Source: Zingiber officinale (Eukaryota; Streptophyta; Magnoliopsida; Zingiberales; Zingiberaceae). Taken from it: 64,000 nucleotides of DNA. Both the position numbers and the translations under genes were made by a program. The DNA lies in assembly GCF_018446385.1 (NCBI RefSeq), contig NC_055986.1, positions 26,336,302 to 26,400,301 on the forward strand. The letters are read 5' to 3'. The notes under the pieces were generated by a model. It saw only the letters and a program-made list of their open reading frames with translations. It was not told where the DNA came from and ran no database searches. Shown piece by piece: positions 44,581-56,471 of this stretch. Every line of letters starts with the position of its first letter. Position 1 is the stretch's first letter.

Positions 44581-47500
44581 CTAAAAACACTGGCCAAAGC
44601 AGAAAAATCCTTTGCTATCCCTGGTGGCCTTCGTAGTATCGCCTATTTCATCTCGTGCTGCCATCAAAGAACTAGTGCCGGGTGATTCAGGTGGTAAAAC
44701 CATATTTTCTGAACTGAAGGCATGCAATGGAACAACATGCTCGGGAGGCGAAAGAGTGGAAAGATACTGTAGAAGCATCTGAACTATCTGAGTAAAATTG
44801 GGTCGTGAATTTGGGTCCTCGTGCCAACAAGAGGTTAAGATCAGAGCCAGCTCCTCTGGAAGCTCATCTGCACTTGGCCTGAAGTTCTAAGAAAAGTATA
44901 AGAGAAACAGTTCGATTTCAATAACCTTAAAAGGACTGCAAGGATTGCATATACCAAAAGGTGGGCTACCTTGACAGCAGCTGCATAGGATGCTTGCAGG
45001 TTGGACATGCCTTCGAAAGGAAGCCGATTGTGAAGTAGCTCCCACAGCACAATTGCAAAGCTGTATACATCCACCTTGTGGTTGTAATGCTTCTTCTCCC
45101 CATGCCTTAAAGTAACAGTGCTGTATAACTGTACATAAATTTTTGTCAGCTATCATTTTGAAGATGATACAGTACCCAACAATAGATTATACATCAAAGC
45201 ATTTATGCGAGCATTATGATGCACCTCAGGGGCCATCCAACGATATGTTCCTGTCTCAGCAGTCATCATCTCCGTTAATGTTTCTTCTCTTGCCAAACCA
45301 AGATCAACAAGTTTGACTGTCCTCTGATCTGCGCTCAATAGCAAGTTATCTGGCAAGGAGACAATGGTGGAGATATGTCAAGAGAATTCATTAAAAAAAG
45401 GTTAAATCTCATGCCTGTGCTTAAAAAGGCAGTTAGCATGAACACAAAAGTTGAGTTGATACATGTGACAAAAGGCGCTAGCGCCCCGCCAACCCGTCTC
45501 TAGGCCAACATGGAGCAGGTAAATCATGGGTGACTATTAGTCATTAGTGCAGGTGGCCAAGGTATTGGGGAAGACATGCATGAACCCAATACAGGTCATT
45601 GATGGCAAGCCTTCTACAAGGCAGTCCAAGTGCAAGGGGCTCAAAACAATGCAGGTCTATTTTCTTAGTAGAGTTTATTTGGAAGCCAGCACTATTTTCC
45701 TAAGAAGATCGGCACCATTTTCCTATCCTAAAGGTCCAGCATCCCTAGGAATCATATGTTTAAGGGATCCATCTCTAAATCTTCCATAGTCCTAATAAAT
45801 GACCATACAGCCAAATTAATTATTCAAAATTAGTATTAGTGCACTTATACACTGATCCCAATGCAACAACTAAGAAGATCAATTCTATGGTACAAAGCGC
45901 TGTAGTTCACGTGGAAGGAGCAGAATGCCAAATACTATAATGATCTCATACCTCATGTTTACAATACTGTCACTTAACTTCATGATCCAATTAGGCAGGA
46001 AAATGATACGAAATGAACCAGATAATACAACTTGAAAATGGTCTTAACCTCTAGTGGACGACCTTTACTTTGAGCTGTCTTTATATCATCTACCGAATTG
46101 TTGCTCCCCACATAGAATATAAATTTGTTTCATTTGCTATAAACAAGTATTAATAATTATAACAAGGAAAAGATAGGGAGCATTCATTGATAATGTCACC
46201 CTTACTCAAGATCATGAAACAAAAAATGTAAAAATTTAAATTCCATACACCATAGAACTTGGATTAATAAGTCATTTCGTGAGTCAATGGAATGTCTATC
46301 TATCCATGCCTGTGCTATTTTTTTATGATGGGCCATCTAACAAAGAATGATTTTTTTTATAGCATGAAATGGTCGCGCCTAGTAGCCGCATATCCCACAT
46401 ATCAGATGCCCTTCTCTATGCATCTATTGTATCATCTTTGGCAAAAGCTTTTGGACCTAGAGAAAAGGGCTCTATATCACACTTAATAACACGGAACAAA
46501 AAATGTAAGCGATAAATTTCAATCTCCATAATTTTCATCTTAAATAAAGGATGCTTCTTTGCTCCTAAGTATTATAATTTGATTGATTCAAAGAAGATGT
46601 GACGGAGACAAGTGGCAAACTCCATTAAAAGTCTATAAGAGCATAAATAAAGATTCTAAAACTCCACTATTAATTTGGCATGTCTTGGAATATAATAAAC
46701 CTACTTGGGAAATGATATAAAGTTCATCAATTCCTAAAGGTTGAAGTCAAAAGTCAGAATTAAATGACCAACAATTTCAATATACTTTAATTTCCTATAC
46801 TTGGAAAATTGTAGCATATTTATGAGTCTTTTAAGTTTCCTATGTATGAGTCTTTTAAGTTTCCTATGTATCTTTAAGAGTCTTTTGTGTTTTCAATGAG
46901 TCCATCTATTAGCACTTATCTTGCTTGAGTCATTTGTGAGTCCTACTATACACATGTGTGTACTGCTGTAATGCTGGGACAGAAAAATAGATATCAATAT
47001 TTTGAGAATTCTTTTTGGTTGTGTGATACAATCACCCTATGGTGTGATGCCTCGGAACCCTTAGGTGTGATATCTAAGTTTCTACATTCTTATCACTTTA
47101 TTCCAGATTTCTATTCCCCAAACTGCCCAACACTCAATCTCCTCTTTTGCTGCATCATTTGGTATCAGAGCTTTAGGGCTTTAATATGTCTACAAGATCC
47201 GGGAGGAGCTTTAGAGGAAAGTTGATTGATAATCAACGTGATGAGATACTTATTCACATGATGGAGCAACTTGATGGCATGCAAATTCGTCTAAATGGTG
47301 TTGAAACCATGATTTCTTAATCTAAAGGTGATCAAATCCAAGGAGAGCAAGGTGAAACATCTCAAGCAAACAACTTGATTCAAGAAGGATTTCCAACACC
47401 TCAACAGCAGCAACCTTTTTCTGAGTGGGCTAGAGGATTTCTTGAGGCAAAAAATAATTACAAGATGCTGTTGGAGATATCACAAAGAAGGTTCGAACTG

Positions 47501-50500
47501 AGGTGTCAGATTTCAAAGGAAAAGTGAACCCCACTTTATTTGCTGATTGGCTTGCAGCAATAGAAGAATATTTTGATTGGTATGACATGTTCGATCATCG
47601 AAGAGTCAGGTTTGCTCGAATGAAGCTCATGAGTTTAGCAAAGATATGGTGGATTGGTGTGGAGGCAGACATAGGAGATTAGGGTAACCACCAATCAACT
47701 CATGGTATGAGATAAAAGCCAAGCTACGAGAGAAGTATTTGCCTACAAATTACTATGACAAATTATCTGATCAGCATATTAATTTAAAGAAGAAACACTT
47801 GTATGTGGTTGAGTATATGCAAAAGTTCGATGAGTTAAAGACAAGGAGCCAAATTGTTGAAGATCCTAGACAAACTCTTGTAAGGTTCAAAGCTGGATTA
47901 AGGCCTAAAATTAGAAGGACTTATTAAGACAACCGCTTTAAAGCCTAGAACAAGCTTTCCAAGTTGCCTTAGATATGGAGGAGTATCTGAGTTATTCATT
48001 TGGTAAGAAGCTTGGAGTTTCAACAATGAATAAAAGAATTCATGAAACCAACCAGCAAGCATGAGGTGGATTCATCAACTCATTTAATCAGCAAAGTGGC
48101 TCTAAACTGCCTTTAAAACTAACCAAGTTAAAGAACAAGGGTAGCATATGTTTCAAATGTCCGCAACTGGGTCATATGACTTAGTACTGTCCAAAAAAGA
48201 ATCTACATATTGGGATAGTGCATGAAGATGGTGTTGAAAATTCAAAAGAAAAAGTAGAAGAAAATTCTTTTGATTATGGAGTTTATATTGAAGATGATTT
48301 GGAAGAAGATAAAGACACTTCTTTGGCAAGTGTTGTTAGGCGTATTCTTACTACTCCAAAAGTCGAAGGCGAAGATTGGCAACGAACATCTATTTTTCAA
48401 ATGTTGGTTCATTGAGGGAATCGAGCACATAAGGTTTTCATTGATGGAGGAAGTTGTATGAATGTTGTCTCAGCATCTAGCGCCTCAAGCTTCCTACGCA
48501 GCCACATCCCTAGCCATACAAGGTTGGATGGATCGATAACACATTATTCCGGTAACACAATGCTGGCTTATTTCTTTTTCTTGTGAAAATTTTAATGACT
48601 CTGACTCTATTTGGTGTGATATTATTCCTATGAAAGTAACTCATATACTTCTTGGGAGACCTTGGCTATATGATCGAGATGTGCATCATTATGGCAAGGA
48701 GAACATGTACACTTTTATGTTCAACAACAAGAAAGTATTATTGAAACCAATGCAGATGGCTGAAATGAAGAAATACAAGCAAGAGAAGGCAAAGAATACT
48801 AGAAATAGTGGAAAATCTCTTCACGTGCTAACAACGAAAAAGTAGAGAGAGTTCTACTATATATGCTCTTATAATCAAAGAAGTATATGCTCCTGAAGTT
48901 TCTTTATTTCCTTCGGAAATCACTACGATATTAAATGGCTTTTCTGATGTGGCTCCAAAAGAATTACCTAGTGAGCTTCCACCCATGCGTAAAATTCAGC
49001 ATGCTATTGATTTTGTGCCAGGTTCACAACTACCCAATCTACTAGCCTATCGAATGAATCCAAATGGCCATGCAGAATTAAAGAAGCAAGTGGAAGAATT
49101 ATTATCCAAGGGTTTCATTCGGGAAAGTTTAAGGAAATGTGCTGTCCCTGCATTTTGTTAACACCAAAAAAAGATAGTAGCCAGCACATGTGCATTGACA
49201 GTCGTGCGATCAATAAGATCACTATCAAATATCAATTCCCAATTCCGCGCCTTGATGATATGCTAGATATGTTGGCTGGTTCTTATATCTTTTCAAAAAT
49301 TGATTTGAAAAGTAGGTATTATTAAATACACATAAGGTCGAGAGATGAATGGAAAACGTCTTTCAAGACTAAAGATGACCTTTATGAATGACTTGCCATG
49401 CCTTTTGGTCTTTCTAATGCTCCTAGCACATTTATGCGCTTTATGAATCAGGTACTACAACCATTTATCGAAAAAATTCTTATTATTTATTTCGATGATA
49501 TCTTAATTTTCAGGAAGAATAAAGAAGATCATCTTATCCATTTGCAACAAGTCACGAGGATTCTTCATAGGGAGTAGCTATATATAAATTTAAAGAAATG
49601 TTCCTTTATGACTTCCTTTGTGGTATTCTTGGGCTTCGTGGTTTCCTCTAGAGGATTAGAGGCAGATCCTGATAAGGTAAAAGTCATCCAAGAGCGGTCG
49701 TTGCCTAGGACACTACAAGAAATCATAAGCTTTCATGGCCTAGCAAGTAGCAACATTTTATAGGTGTTTCATCAAAATTTCAACACTATTATGGCCCCTA
49801 TAATTGATTGCATGAAGAAAGACTCATTTGTTTGGACCAACACAGCTTCACAAGCTTTTCAAGAAATAAGAAAAAGATTGGTTGAAGCACCTATTCTTCA
49901 ACTACGAGATTTTTCAAAGGTATTTGAAGTGGCATGTGATGCATCTAATGTTGGAATCGGAGGTGTATTAAGTCAAGAAGGGCATCCTATTGCATATTTT
50001 AGTGAGAAGTTGAATGACGCAAAACAACGATATTGCACTTATGATAAGGAATTTTATGCCATAGTTCAATCTTTGTGTTATTGGCGACACTACCTCCTTC
50101 CACAAGAGTTTGTTCTACATTCTGATCACCAAGCTCTTCAATATATCAATTCTCAGCAAAAACTAAGTCATCGACATGGGAAGTGGGTCTCTTTCTAACA
50201 AAAATATACCTTTGTAATCAAACACAAATCTGGAGTTGAAAACGAAGCAGCTGATGCACTTAGTAGAGTGGTATATATTTCTTTCTTGTATGACAATACA
50301 AGTGGTGGGATTTGAACTACTTAAAGAAAGACTATCCTTTGCGCAAAGATTTCAGCAATATATTTGCTAATTTAATTGCAGGACAGCATGGAAATTTCTT
50401 AGATTTTTCGCTGCATGGTGATCATCTCTTTAAGGGAACTCGACTTTGTTTGCCTAATACTTCTCTTCATGAACCAGTGATATGGGAGTTACATGCTGGA

Positions 50501-53372
50501 GGGGCAGCAGGTCATTTTGGAAGGGATAAAACCATTGCAATGGTTGAAAACCGTTTCTATTGGCCTAGCCTTAAGAAGGATGTGGCAAAGATTGTCTCTC
50601 AATGTCACACATGCCAATTATCTAAAGGAAGAAAGAAAAATACAAGTTTATATATGCCTCTACCGAGCCACACAAAGCATGGCAAGATCTAAGCATGGAT
50701 TTTGTGCTTGGTTTGCCTAAAAGCATTAGAGGACACGACTCTATATTTGTAGTGGTGGATAGGTTTCAAAAATGGCTCACTCCATTCCATGTTCAAAAAC
50801 ATCAAATGTTGTTCACATTACTAAACTTTTCTTCAAGGAAGTTTTTCACCTTCATGGATTACCATTAACAATTGTTTCTGACCGAGATGTGAAGTTCACA
50901 AGGTATTTTTGGCGAACCTATGGAAATTAATGAATACAAGGTTGCAGTTTTCTTCTTCTTTTCACCCATGGTCAAACAGAGGTAGTCAATAGAAGTTTGG
51001 GTGATTTACTTCGTTGCTTGGTTGGAGATCATGCTACCACATGGGATCAAATTCTTCCTATGGTTGAGTTTGCATATAATAGTTCGGTGAATAGATCCGC
51101 AGCCCATTCGAAATTGTTACAGGTATGCTTCCTAAAAAGCCAATTGATTTGATTCCTTTACCATTCGAGACAAGACCAAGTGCTGAAGCTGATGCTTTTA
51201 GCAAACACATAAAAGATATACATGATGATGCCAAGCGAAAAATTGCTCTAAGCAATGAAAGATATAAAACATGTGATGATTAAAAAAGGAAGTTTGTTGA
51301 ATTCCAAGAAGGTGAAACGGTTATGGTTTGAATAAGGTCAGAACGATGTCCAAGAGGGGTTTATAGGAAACTTCAATGGCGGATCTAGGGGGGAGCGGGG
51401 GTGTGCTTGAGCATCCCCTTGCTCCTGGAAAATTCCACTAGTATGTTGTAGTCCAGGGGGCAGCGAGAAGGAAGACAAGCTCGAGCTCCCTTCTTTGAGC
51501 ACCCCTTGCTTTTTTGTCTGAATCCGCCACTGAAACTTCATTTGAAGAATGCTGGACCCTCTAAAGTTTTAAAGGAAATCAGCTCTAATGCTTATGTCCT
51601 TGAGCTACTAGCAGATATGGGTATTAGCAATGTCTTCCAACATTGAGGATCTCACTTTATATTCTAGACATGAAGATGTTGTAGCAAGCAATACACATAA
51701 TGCTCATTTGCCATCAATTCAAACAATGAAAGACAACATTGAAGATGTAATTGATCATAAGATTGTGTCTGAAGAGGGAAGCGGTTATCAAATGTATCTT
51801 ATCAAATGGAAGCACAACCCCTTTCTGAATGCACATGGATTACTGATGATGAATTCCAACAGCTGAATAGAGATCTTTATGAAGGATTCCACATTTTTAA
51901 CTTGCCAGGGATGAGTTTTTCTCCCCCGAGGAGAGTTGATGGAGACAAGTGGCAAACTCCATTAAAAGTCTATAAGCGCAGAAATAAAAATTCTAAAACT
52001 CCACTATTAATTTAGCATGTATTGAAATATGATAAATCTACTTGGGAAATGATATCAAGTTCATTGATTCCTAAGGGCATCTCCAATACAAGGTTTATGA
52101 GAGGTTTGTAAAATCCAAAAAGTTGAATAAAAAGTCTTAAACTATTATAGAGGTAAGGTTTGAGGTTTGAGGTTTGTAGTTTAAGAGCAGTAGTGAAAAC
52201 ACAAACTTGCTTTTTTGTCTTGAATTTGATGCAATATGCATGAAGCCATGCAACTTATACTATGAATGGGATGATAAAAAAACACATTTAGAGCTTTAAC
52301 TATTGGAGATATTTAAATAAGTTTTCATATTATTGATGTGGCATATTGGAATCATGAAAAAAATCTCATTTAGAGCTCTAACCATTGGAGATGCCCTAAG
52401 GGTTGAAGTCAAAAGTCAGCATTAAATGACCAACAATTCAATATGCTTTAATTTCCTATGCTTGAAAAAATTGTAGCATATTTATGAGTCTTTTAAGTTT
52501 CATATGTATGAGCCTTTTAAATTTTCTATGTGTCTTTAAGAGTCTTTTGTGTTTTCAATGAGTATCTATTAGCATCTATGTTGCTTGAGTCCTTTCTGAG
52601 TTCTAGTATAAATGTGTGTACTTGCTGCGTTTGGGTGAGCATAATCAACTTTTGCTACGATAGAATGATAAACATGAAAAAAATAAAATAAAATAAAACT
52701 ACCAGGCTTCAGATCACGATGAATAATCCCATGAGAATGTAAGCACTCCATAGCTCGTGCTACATCCAACGCAAAACTAACTGCAACAAGAGGCTCCAGT
52801 TTCCTAGGCCTCATGTTTATCAGGTACTTGCGCAGGGATCCTCCAAGAAGAAGCTCAGTTACTACCACCATCCGAGGCTCCTTGCAAGCTCCAATAAACT
52901 GCAAATTCCATGGCATCCATTAGCAAATGAAATAAAGAGATCAGAGAGTGGAGAGACAACGCTATTTTTTAAAATCAACCTTCACAAGGTTTTTGTGCTG
53001 AACACGGGCGAGCAAAGTCACCTCCCTCATGAACCTCCCCTCCCTCTTCGTCACTTCCTCGGGGTTGTCCTCTTTGTGCATGACCTTGACAGCCACATTT
53101 TGGTTCTTGTACCTACACACCATGTCGCCGGAAGCACGAAATGCTCGTCAAAAAATTAGATCGGACTAACGAAAAATCCACAGCAAAGCAAACAATTAAA
53201 CAGTGTTGCGAAGAAGCGTTGATCTCAGCCAAACAACTCACTTTCCCTCGTACACCTTCGCGTGAGCGCCTTCCCCGATCTTGGGCCCGACGAAAAGCAA
53301 CTTGGGATCGATGAGCCACTGCGGATCTAGGCGGCACTCCTCGAGAGGAAAGAATCCATTCCCAGATTCCAT
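44581..53372 (-). CDS. Raf-like Ser/Thr protein kinase, 6 exons
   Basis: Minus-strand exons 53372-53242, 53112-52980, 52898-52703, 45349-45225, 45128-44970 and 44886-44581 join in phase to 1050 nt, 349 aa. This is the usual size of the small plant Raf-like kinases related to ATN1. Seen: glycine loop [12 protein letters not shown] (32-43), VAVK lysine (K53), HRDLKPDN with catalytic D150, DLG at 169-171 in place of [13 protein letters not shown] (186-195), [20 protein letters not shown], and the C-terminal tail [17 protein letters not shown]. The protein is almost all kinase domain and probably cytosolic. Intron 3 (45,350-52,702) has been expanded by a decayed chromovirus. The substrate cannot be told from sequence. 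Confidence 0.9.
45350..46599. other. Left part of kinase intron 3
   Basis: Ordinary AT-rich intron DNA. A block at about 45,465-45,560 (GACAAAAGGCGCTAGCGCCC ... AGGTAAATCATGGGTGA) resembles the SINE at 387-557 and may be a diverged copy. Nothing else was recognised. Confidence 0.4.
46600..47157 (+). repeat. Chromovirus 5' LTR
   Basis: 558 bp, matching 51,938-52,074 and 52,400-52,625. It contains an internal duplication of TATGAGTCTTTTAAGTTTCC and ends TTTGCTGCATCA. Confidence 0.75.
47160..47171 (+). other. Chromovirus primer binding site
   Basis: TGGTATCAGAGC shortly after the LTR end; initiator Met tRNA type, as used by most plant chromoviruses. Confidence 0.85.
47185..48200 (+). pseudogene. 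Chromovirus gag relic
   Basis: Starts ATG-TCT-ACA ([12 protein letters not shown]). It contains the retrotransposon-gag region ([42 protein letters not shown]) spread over several frames. A CCHC knuckle at about 48,148-48,190 (CFKC ... GHM ... YC) has a stop codon inside it. Multiple in-frame stops and shifts are present. Confidence 0.8.
48400..51345 (+). pseudogene. Chromovirus pol relic (PR-RT-RNase H-IN)
   Basis: Protease active-site region [12 protein letters not shown] at about 48,437. RT appears in pieces at 48,950-49,640 ([52 protein letters not shown]; and the catalytic motif as YFDDIL). RNase H at 49,764-50,198 has [13 protein letters not shown] and [11 protein letters not shown]. 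The integrase zinc domain at 50,480-50,640 has GHFGRDKT and CHTCQLSKG, followed by core pieces ([24 protein letters not shown]). Frames are broken by several stops and shifts, so no enzyme is made. Confidence 0.85.
51376..51531. mobile_element. Small MITE with 9-bp target duplication
   Basis: A 156-bp insertion between perfect direct repeats GAAACTTCA (51367-51375, 51532-51540). Its ends ATGGCGGATCTAG and CTGAATCCGCCACT are imperfect inverted repeats. A 9-bp duplication points to the Mutator superfamily. It interrupts the 3' part of the chromovirus integrase region, so it came later. Confidence 0.75.
51541..51925 (+). pseudogene. Chromovirus integrase tail and chromodomain relic
   Basis: After the MITE the reading resumes with [19 protein letters not shown]-like sequence. 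It continues into a chromodomain-like stretch (about 51,740-51,890): [21 protein letters not shown] in one frame and [18 protein letters not shown] after a frame change. This C-terminal domain identifies the element as a chromovirus. Confidence 0.75.
51938..52625 (+). repeat. Chromovirus 3' LTR, interrupted and truncated
   Basis: Matches the 5' LTR from TGATGGAGACAAG to GTGTGTACT, with the MITE in the middle. The last ~180 bp of the LTR is missing and host intron sequence resumes at about 52,630. Confidence 0.75.
52075..52396. mobile_element. Tourist-like MITE in the chromovirus 3' LTR
   Basis: 322 bp with terminal inverted repeats GGGCATCTCCAATAC / ACCATTGGAGATGCCC and target duplication TAA (52072-52074, 52397-52399). 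The 5' LTR lacks it at the matching point (ATTCCTAAAGGTTGAAG), confirming the insertion. PIF/Harbinger class. Confidence 0.85.
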
Positions 53373-54512
53373 CTCTTCGCGAAATTAAGAAGATCCAGCA
53401 TCAATTGTTCCTCACAGTAAATCCTACCAACAGACAAAGAGCAGCTGAGACGCCGAACACGAGGAATCCATCTACAAAATCACTCCTTTTCCACTCTCCT
53501 TCACGCCGTAGATGCTACTTCACCGGATTTAGGCAAGAAAACAAGACGTCAAAACAAGCTCTGCGCCTCTGCTCGCCTCCGTTCCGAGTCCATGCCACTG
53601 CCTCCCTCAGAAATTCTATCTCAAGTACAATCATCCAGCGTACCTCCATGACCCCCAAAGCCCATGACAAGGCCGAATAACACTGCCAGAACCAATCCAC
53701 TCCAAGCTCCCCTCTTCCCCCTTGTACCGAGAAGATTGGAACAGAAAACCTCTCCAAGGGAGCCAGGTGTGGTCTCGGAGCAAGATGAAGGCGGCAGGTG
53801 AGGAGCAGACGACGAAAAGAGGAATCGAACCCTGCAACATCCCTTCACCCATTAAAAACAACCTGTGCCTCGCCCTTGCTGTCCGTACCGCTTATATTAT
53901 CGAAAGAATTTGAGATTAATTCAGAAGTCAAGTAGACTTCTGCCAAGAGTCAACATAGTCAAATTGGCCTCAATGAACGCAATTGCATATTTATTATTAA
54001 AAAATGAATTTAATTATAGAAATTGAGCCAATGTTAAAACACTAATAATCACTAATCAAACACTAATGGTAAGGAGAATCAAATACTAGCATTTTTTTAT
54101 TTTTCGAATAATATGATACAAATATCTTCCCATCAATATTAATATAATATGACAGGAGTTTTATTATATTTGAAATTTTAATTTTTTTTTCTTCAATAAC
54201 ACTTAATTTTTTAAAATTATTTTCCGAAATTTAATACATGTGCGAATCTTATTCTCGAAATAAATACGAGAACGGGGAACAAACGGTTACCTGGGCTGGC
54301 GTATTACGTCGTTTTTTTTCCGTTCCTTTTTTTCCTCTTAAACTAGTTGTTTTGCCTTTATTTTTCCTATTAAAGTGAACGAAACAGCCTGCCAGTCTAC
54401 CAGAGCGAGGAGCATTGAGGCAAGAGTTGCAGTTTTCCGGTTTCAACCTCACCCCCTGCATCTGCAACCACATCAATCCCTAAGCGAAAAGAAGATACCA
54501 GGATTGGCAGCC
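53373..54512. promoter_or_regulatory. Shared upstream region of kinase and PB1 genes
   Basis: A 1.14-kb space separates two head-to-head start codons. The first ~500 bp next to the kinase is GC-richer and probably 5' UTR/promoter; the middle (53,920-54,250) is AT-rich. Frames in it on both strands look spurious. I see no distinctive operator. Confidence 0.45.
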
Positions 54513-55299
54513 ATGGTGGGAGCCTCCACCTCCTCCTCCACCTCCTCCTGCGCCTTCTTTGGTTCCTTCGTTGAAGGCGTCGGCCCTTCCGCCGCCTCCA
54601 AACCCTCAGCCGCCTCCTCCGCTTCCTCGGTCTCCAGACTCAAATTCGTCTGCAGCTACGGTGGTAGGATCCTGCCCCGATACACTGACGGCAAGCTCCG
54701 CTACTTCGGCGGCGACACCCGCATCTTCGCCGTCGACCGCTCGGCCGCTTTCTCAGGTACGTGTTTACCCCCTCGCTCTCAATGATCTCCGAATACCTTG
54801 ATCGGGGAAGGAAATGATTCGGAAATTGGTGGGAATTATCGCAGAGCTGCAGGAGAAGATGCGAGATTTCTGCGGGTGGACCGCGGTGGGCGTCCGGTGC
54901 CAGCTGCCGACTGAGGATCTAGACGCCCTCGTGTCCATCAAATCCGACGAGGACCTCTTCAACCTCGTGGAGCTGTACGATCTCGCCGGCCGCCAGAAGA
55001 TACGGGCGTTCTTATTTCCCCTGGCGTCCAAGCCTTCATCCCCTCCTCCGGCAGCCACATCAGGTGATGATCGGAGCACCCCGGTTACATCCGATCGGTA
55101 CGTCCAGATCCCCCGGCCCGCCAAGTTCGTGGGTCGGTACGCCGGCTATCTAGGGGATGCCCATCGCCACGACCATTATCACCACCACCACCACCACCAT
55201 CAAAATCACGGCCACAATGTGGCGCCATGGCCGTGCAATTACCACCACCACCACCGCCAACACCACCACCTCGTAAATCCTGGAAGCCACTGTAAATAA
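54513..55299 (+). CDS. PB1-domain protein with histidine-rich tail
   Basis: Two exons, 54513-54756 and 54845-55299, spliced at TCTCAG|GTACG and ATCGCAG|AG, give 232 aa. After a Ser/Ala-rich leader, a PB1 fold spans about 42-135: RLKFVCSYGGRILPRYTDGK with the basic-face lysine, LRYFGGDTRIFAVDR, FSELQEKMRDFCG, and the acidic OPCA-type loop SIKSDEDLFNLVELYD. PB1 domains pair head-to-tail with other PB1 proteins; plant members are mostly small adaptors or kinase N-termini. The C-terminal third is low-complexity with runs of His (HYHHHHHHH; NYHHHHRQHHH). I chose the ATG at 54,513 because it heads the conserved leader; an upstream in-frame ATG at 54,375 is probably in the 5' UTR. Partner unknown. 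Confidence 0.8.
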
Positions 55300-55878
55300 C
55301 GAGGAATCCAGAAGCATAAGGATCAAACGCCCTCCGCCGCCGTCGCCGTAGCCGGACGAGAATGAGGTGACGAAAAATAGGAAAGATAAATCAACGACCG
55401 TTAGATCGTAATCGAAGGGTCAAACTGTACTGTTCAATTTTGAACGCGAATTTGAACCGTTCGATCTGTTCATCCGCTGCATCTGGAGGCGTACAATTGT
55501 CTGCTTCCGTCGCGATCCACCTGGTCCAGACGGTGAGTACGCCATTGCGTTTCCGTCTCCACCTCGTAACCTCCGAATCATTCTGAGCCCTTCAATTGCG
55601 TGTAACGCAATTAAGTATGCTCCGGTACTTTCACGCCAGCCGTTTGATTACGTCGTCTTCTGAATTGTTTCTCTGCCGGTGGCAGGTTGCTTAATGGCGA
55701 AGGCAACCAAGAGATCTGATCGGCACCGGCAAATCGAATGCAACAAATTCGGCGTTCACACCGAATTTCAATGAAAAAGGCTTTGGTTAATTATCATATT
55801 GGAGAAAACGATTTATCTGGGAGGGGAAATGATTATTGTGTTTTATTTAAAAAAATTCGTTTTTTCCTTTTTCTCACA
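55300..55878. other. 3' region between convergent PB1 and CML genes
   Basis: Should hold the 3' UTRs of both genes. No further gene recognised. Confidence 0.45.
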
Positions 55879-56409
55879 TCAAAAGACCAACTCCATGAGC
55901 CTTACAAACTCCACAAAATCGATCCTCCCGTCTCCATTTCGATCATGAACCTGGATCATCCTCCTGCACGTAGCAACTTCCAGCCCCTCTCCGACTCCAA
56001 GCGCCTGGAGAACCCTCCGCAGCTCCAGGTCGTCGATGAAGCCGTCGTCGTTCTCGTCGAAAACCGAGAAGGCCTGTCTCAACTCCTGCAAGCTCGGCTC
56101 CTCCTCTGCGAACAAATCAGGCAGTGACACAGCCTCCTCGTTCATCTCAACTTCATCTGGGCTTTGAGCCAATCCCATTCTCCATAAAATGAACCCCAAG
56201 TCTCCTCGTTCAAGTGTTGCTGCATTGCTCTCTTTAGCCTCCTCCTGCTGATGGTGGTGGTGGTGGTGCTCTTCCTCATGAAAAATGGAGGAGCATGAAG
56301 AAGACAATCCAAAGAACTTCTTGACGGCGATCAAGATAAAGACGAGCAGCTTGTGGATGAAAGGGAGCGAGGTTGACTCTTGAAAAAAGTAGACGAGCTT
56401 CTTCTCCAT
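55879..56409 (-). CDS. Calmodulin-like protein, two EF hands, membrane-anchored N-terminus
   Basis: An intronless 176-aa frame. Residues about 16-36 (PFIHKLLVFILIAVKKFFGL) form a hydrophobic segment that could anchor it in a membrane. A His/Glu-rich linker follows (EEEHHHHHHQQEE, 45-57), then two consecutive canonical calcium loops: D118-E129 (DENDDGFIDDLE) and D156-E167 (DRNGDGRIDFVE), each with acidic residues at positions 1, 3, 5 and 12 or accepted substitutes. The pattern matches the small plant CML group with two C-terminal EF hands (CML45/46-like). Likely a calcium sensor; its target is unknown. It is transcribed towards the PB1 gene, with a TATA box 53 bp upstream. Confidence 0.85.
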   Translation of the reverse strand: MEKKLVYFFQESTSLPFIHKLLVFILIAVKKFFGLSSSCSSIFHEEEHHHHHHQQEEAKESNAATLERGDLGFILWRMGLAQSPDEVEMNEEAVSLPDLFAEEEPSLQELRQAFSVFDENDDGFIDDLELRRVLQALGVGEGLEVATCRRMIQVHDRNGDGRIDFVEFVRLMELVF

Positions 56410-56461
56410 GGCTAATTACTCGGTTGTCAATTTGTTCATCGGAGAAAGGCGTTGTGCAGGC

Positions 56462-56471
56462 TATTTTTATA
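56462..56471 (-). promoter_or_regulatory. TATA box of the CML gene
   Basis: TATAAAAATA on the minus strand, 53 bp before the start codon at 56,409. The spacing leaves a very short 5' UTR. Confidence 0.5.

Larger units (their letters stand above)
46600..52625 (+). mobile_element. Decayed Ty3/gypsy chromovirus in kinase intron
   Basis: The 5' LTR (46,600-47,157, starting TGACGGAGACAAG) is followed by an initiator-Met-type primer site, gag, protease, RT, RNase H, integrase and a chromodomain, in the order typical of plant chromoviruses. A 3' LTR (51,938 to about 52,625) is truncated at its right end and interrupted by a MITE. Many stops and frameshifts make it dead. It lies antisense to the kinase gene inside intron 3, so the intron is still expected to be spliced out. 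Confidence 0.85.
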
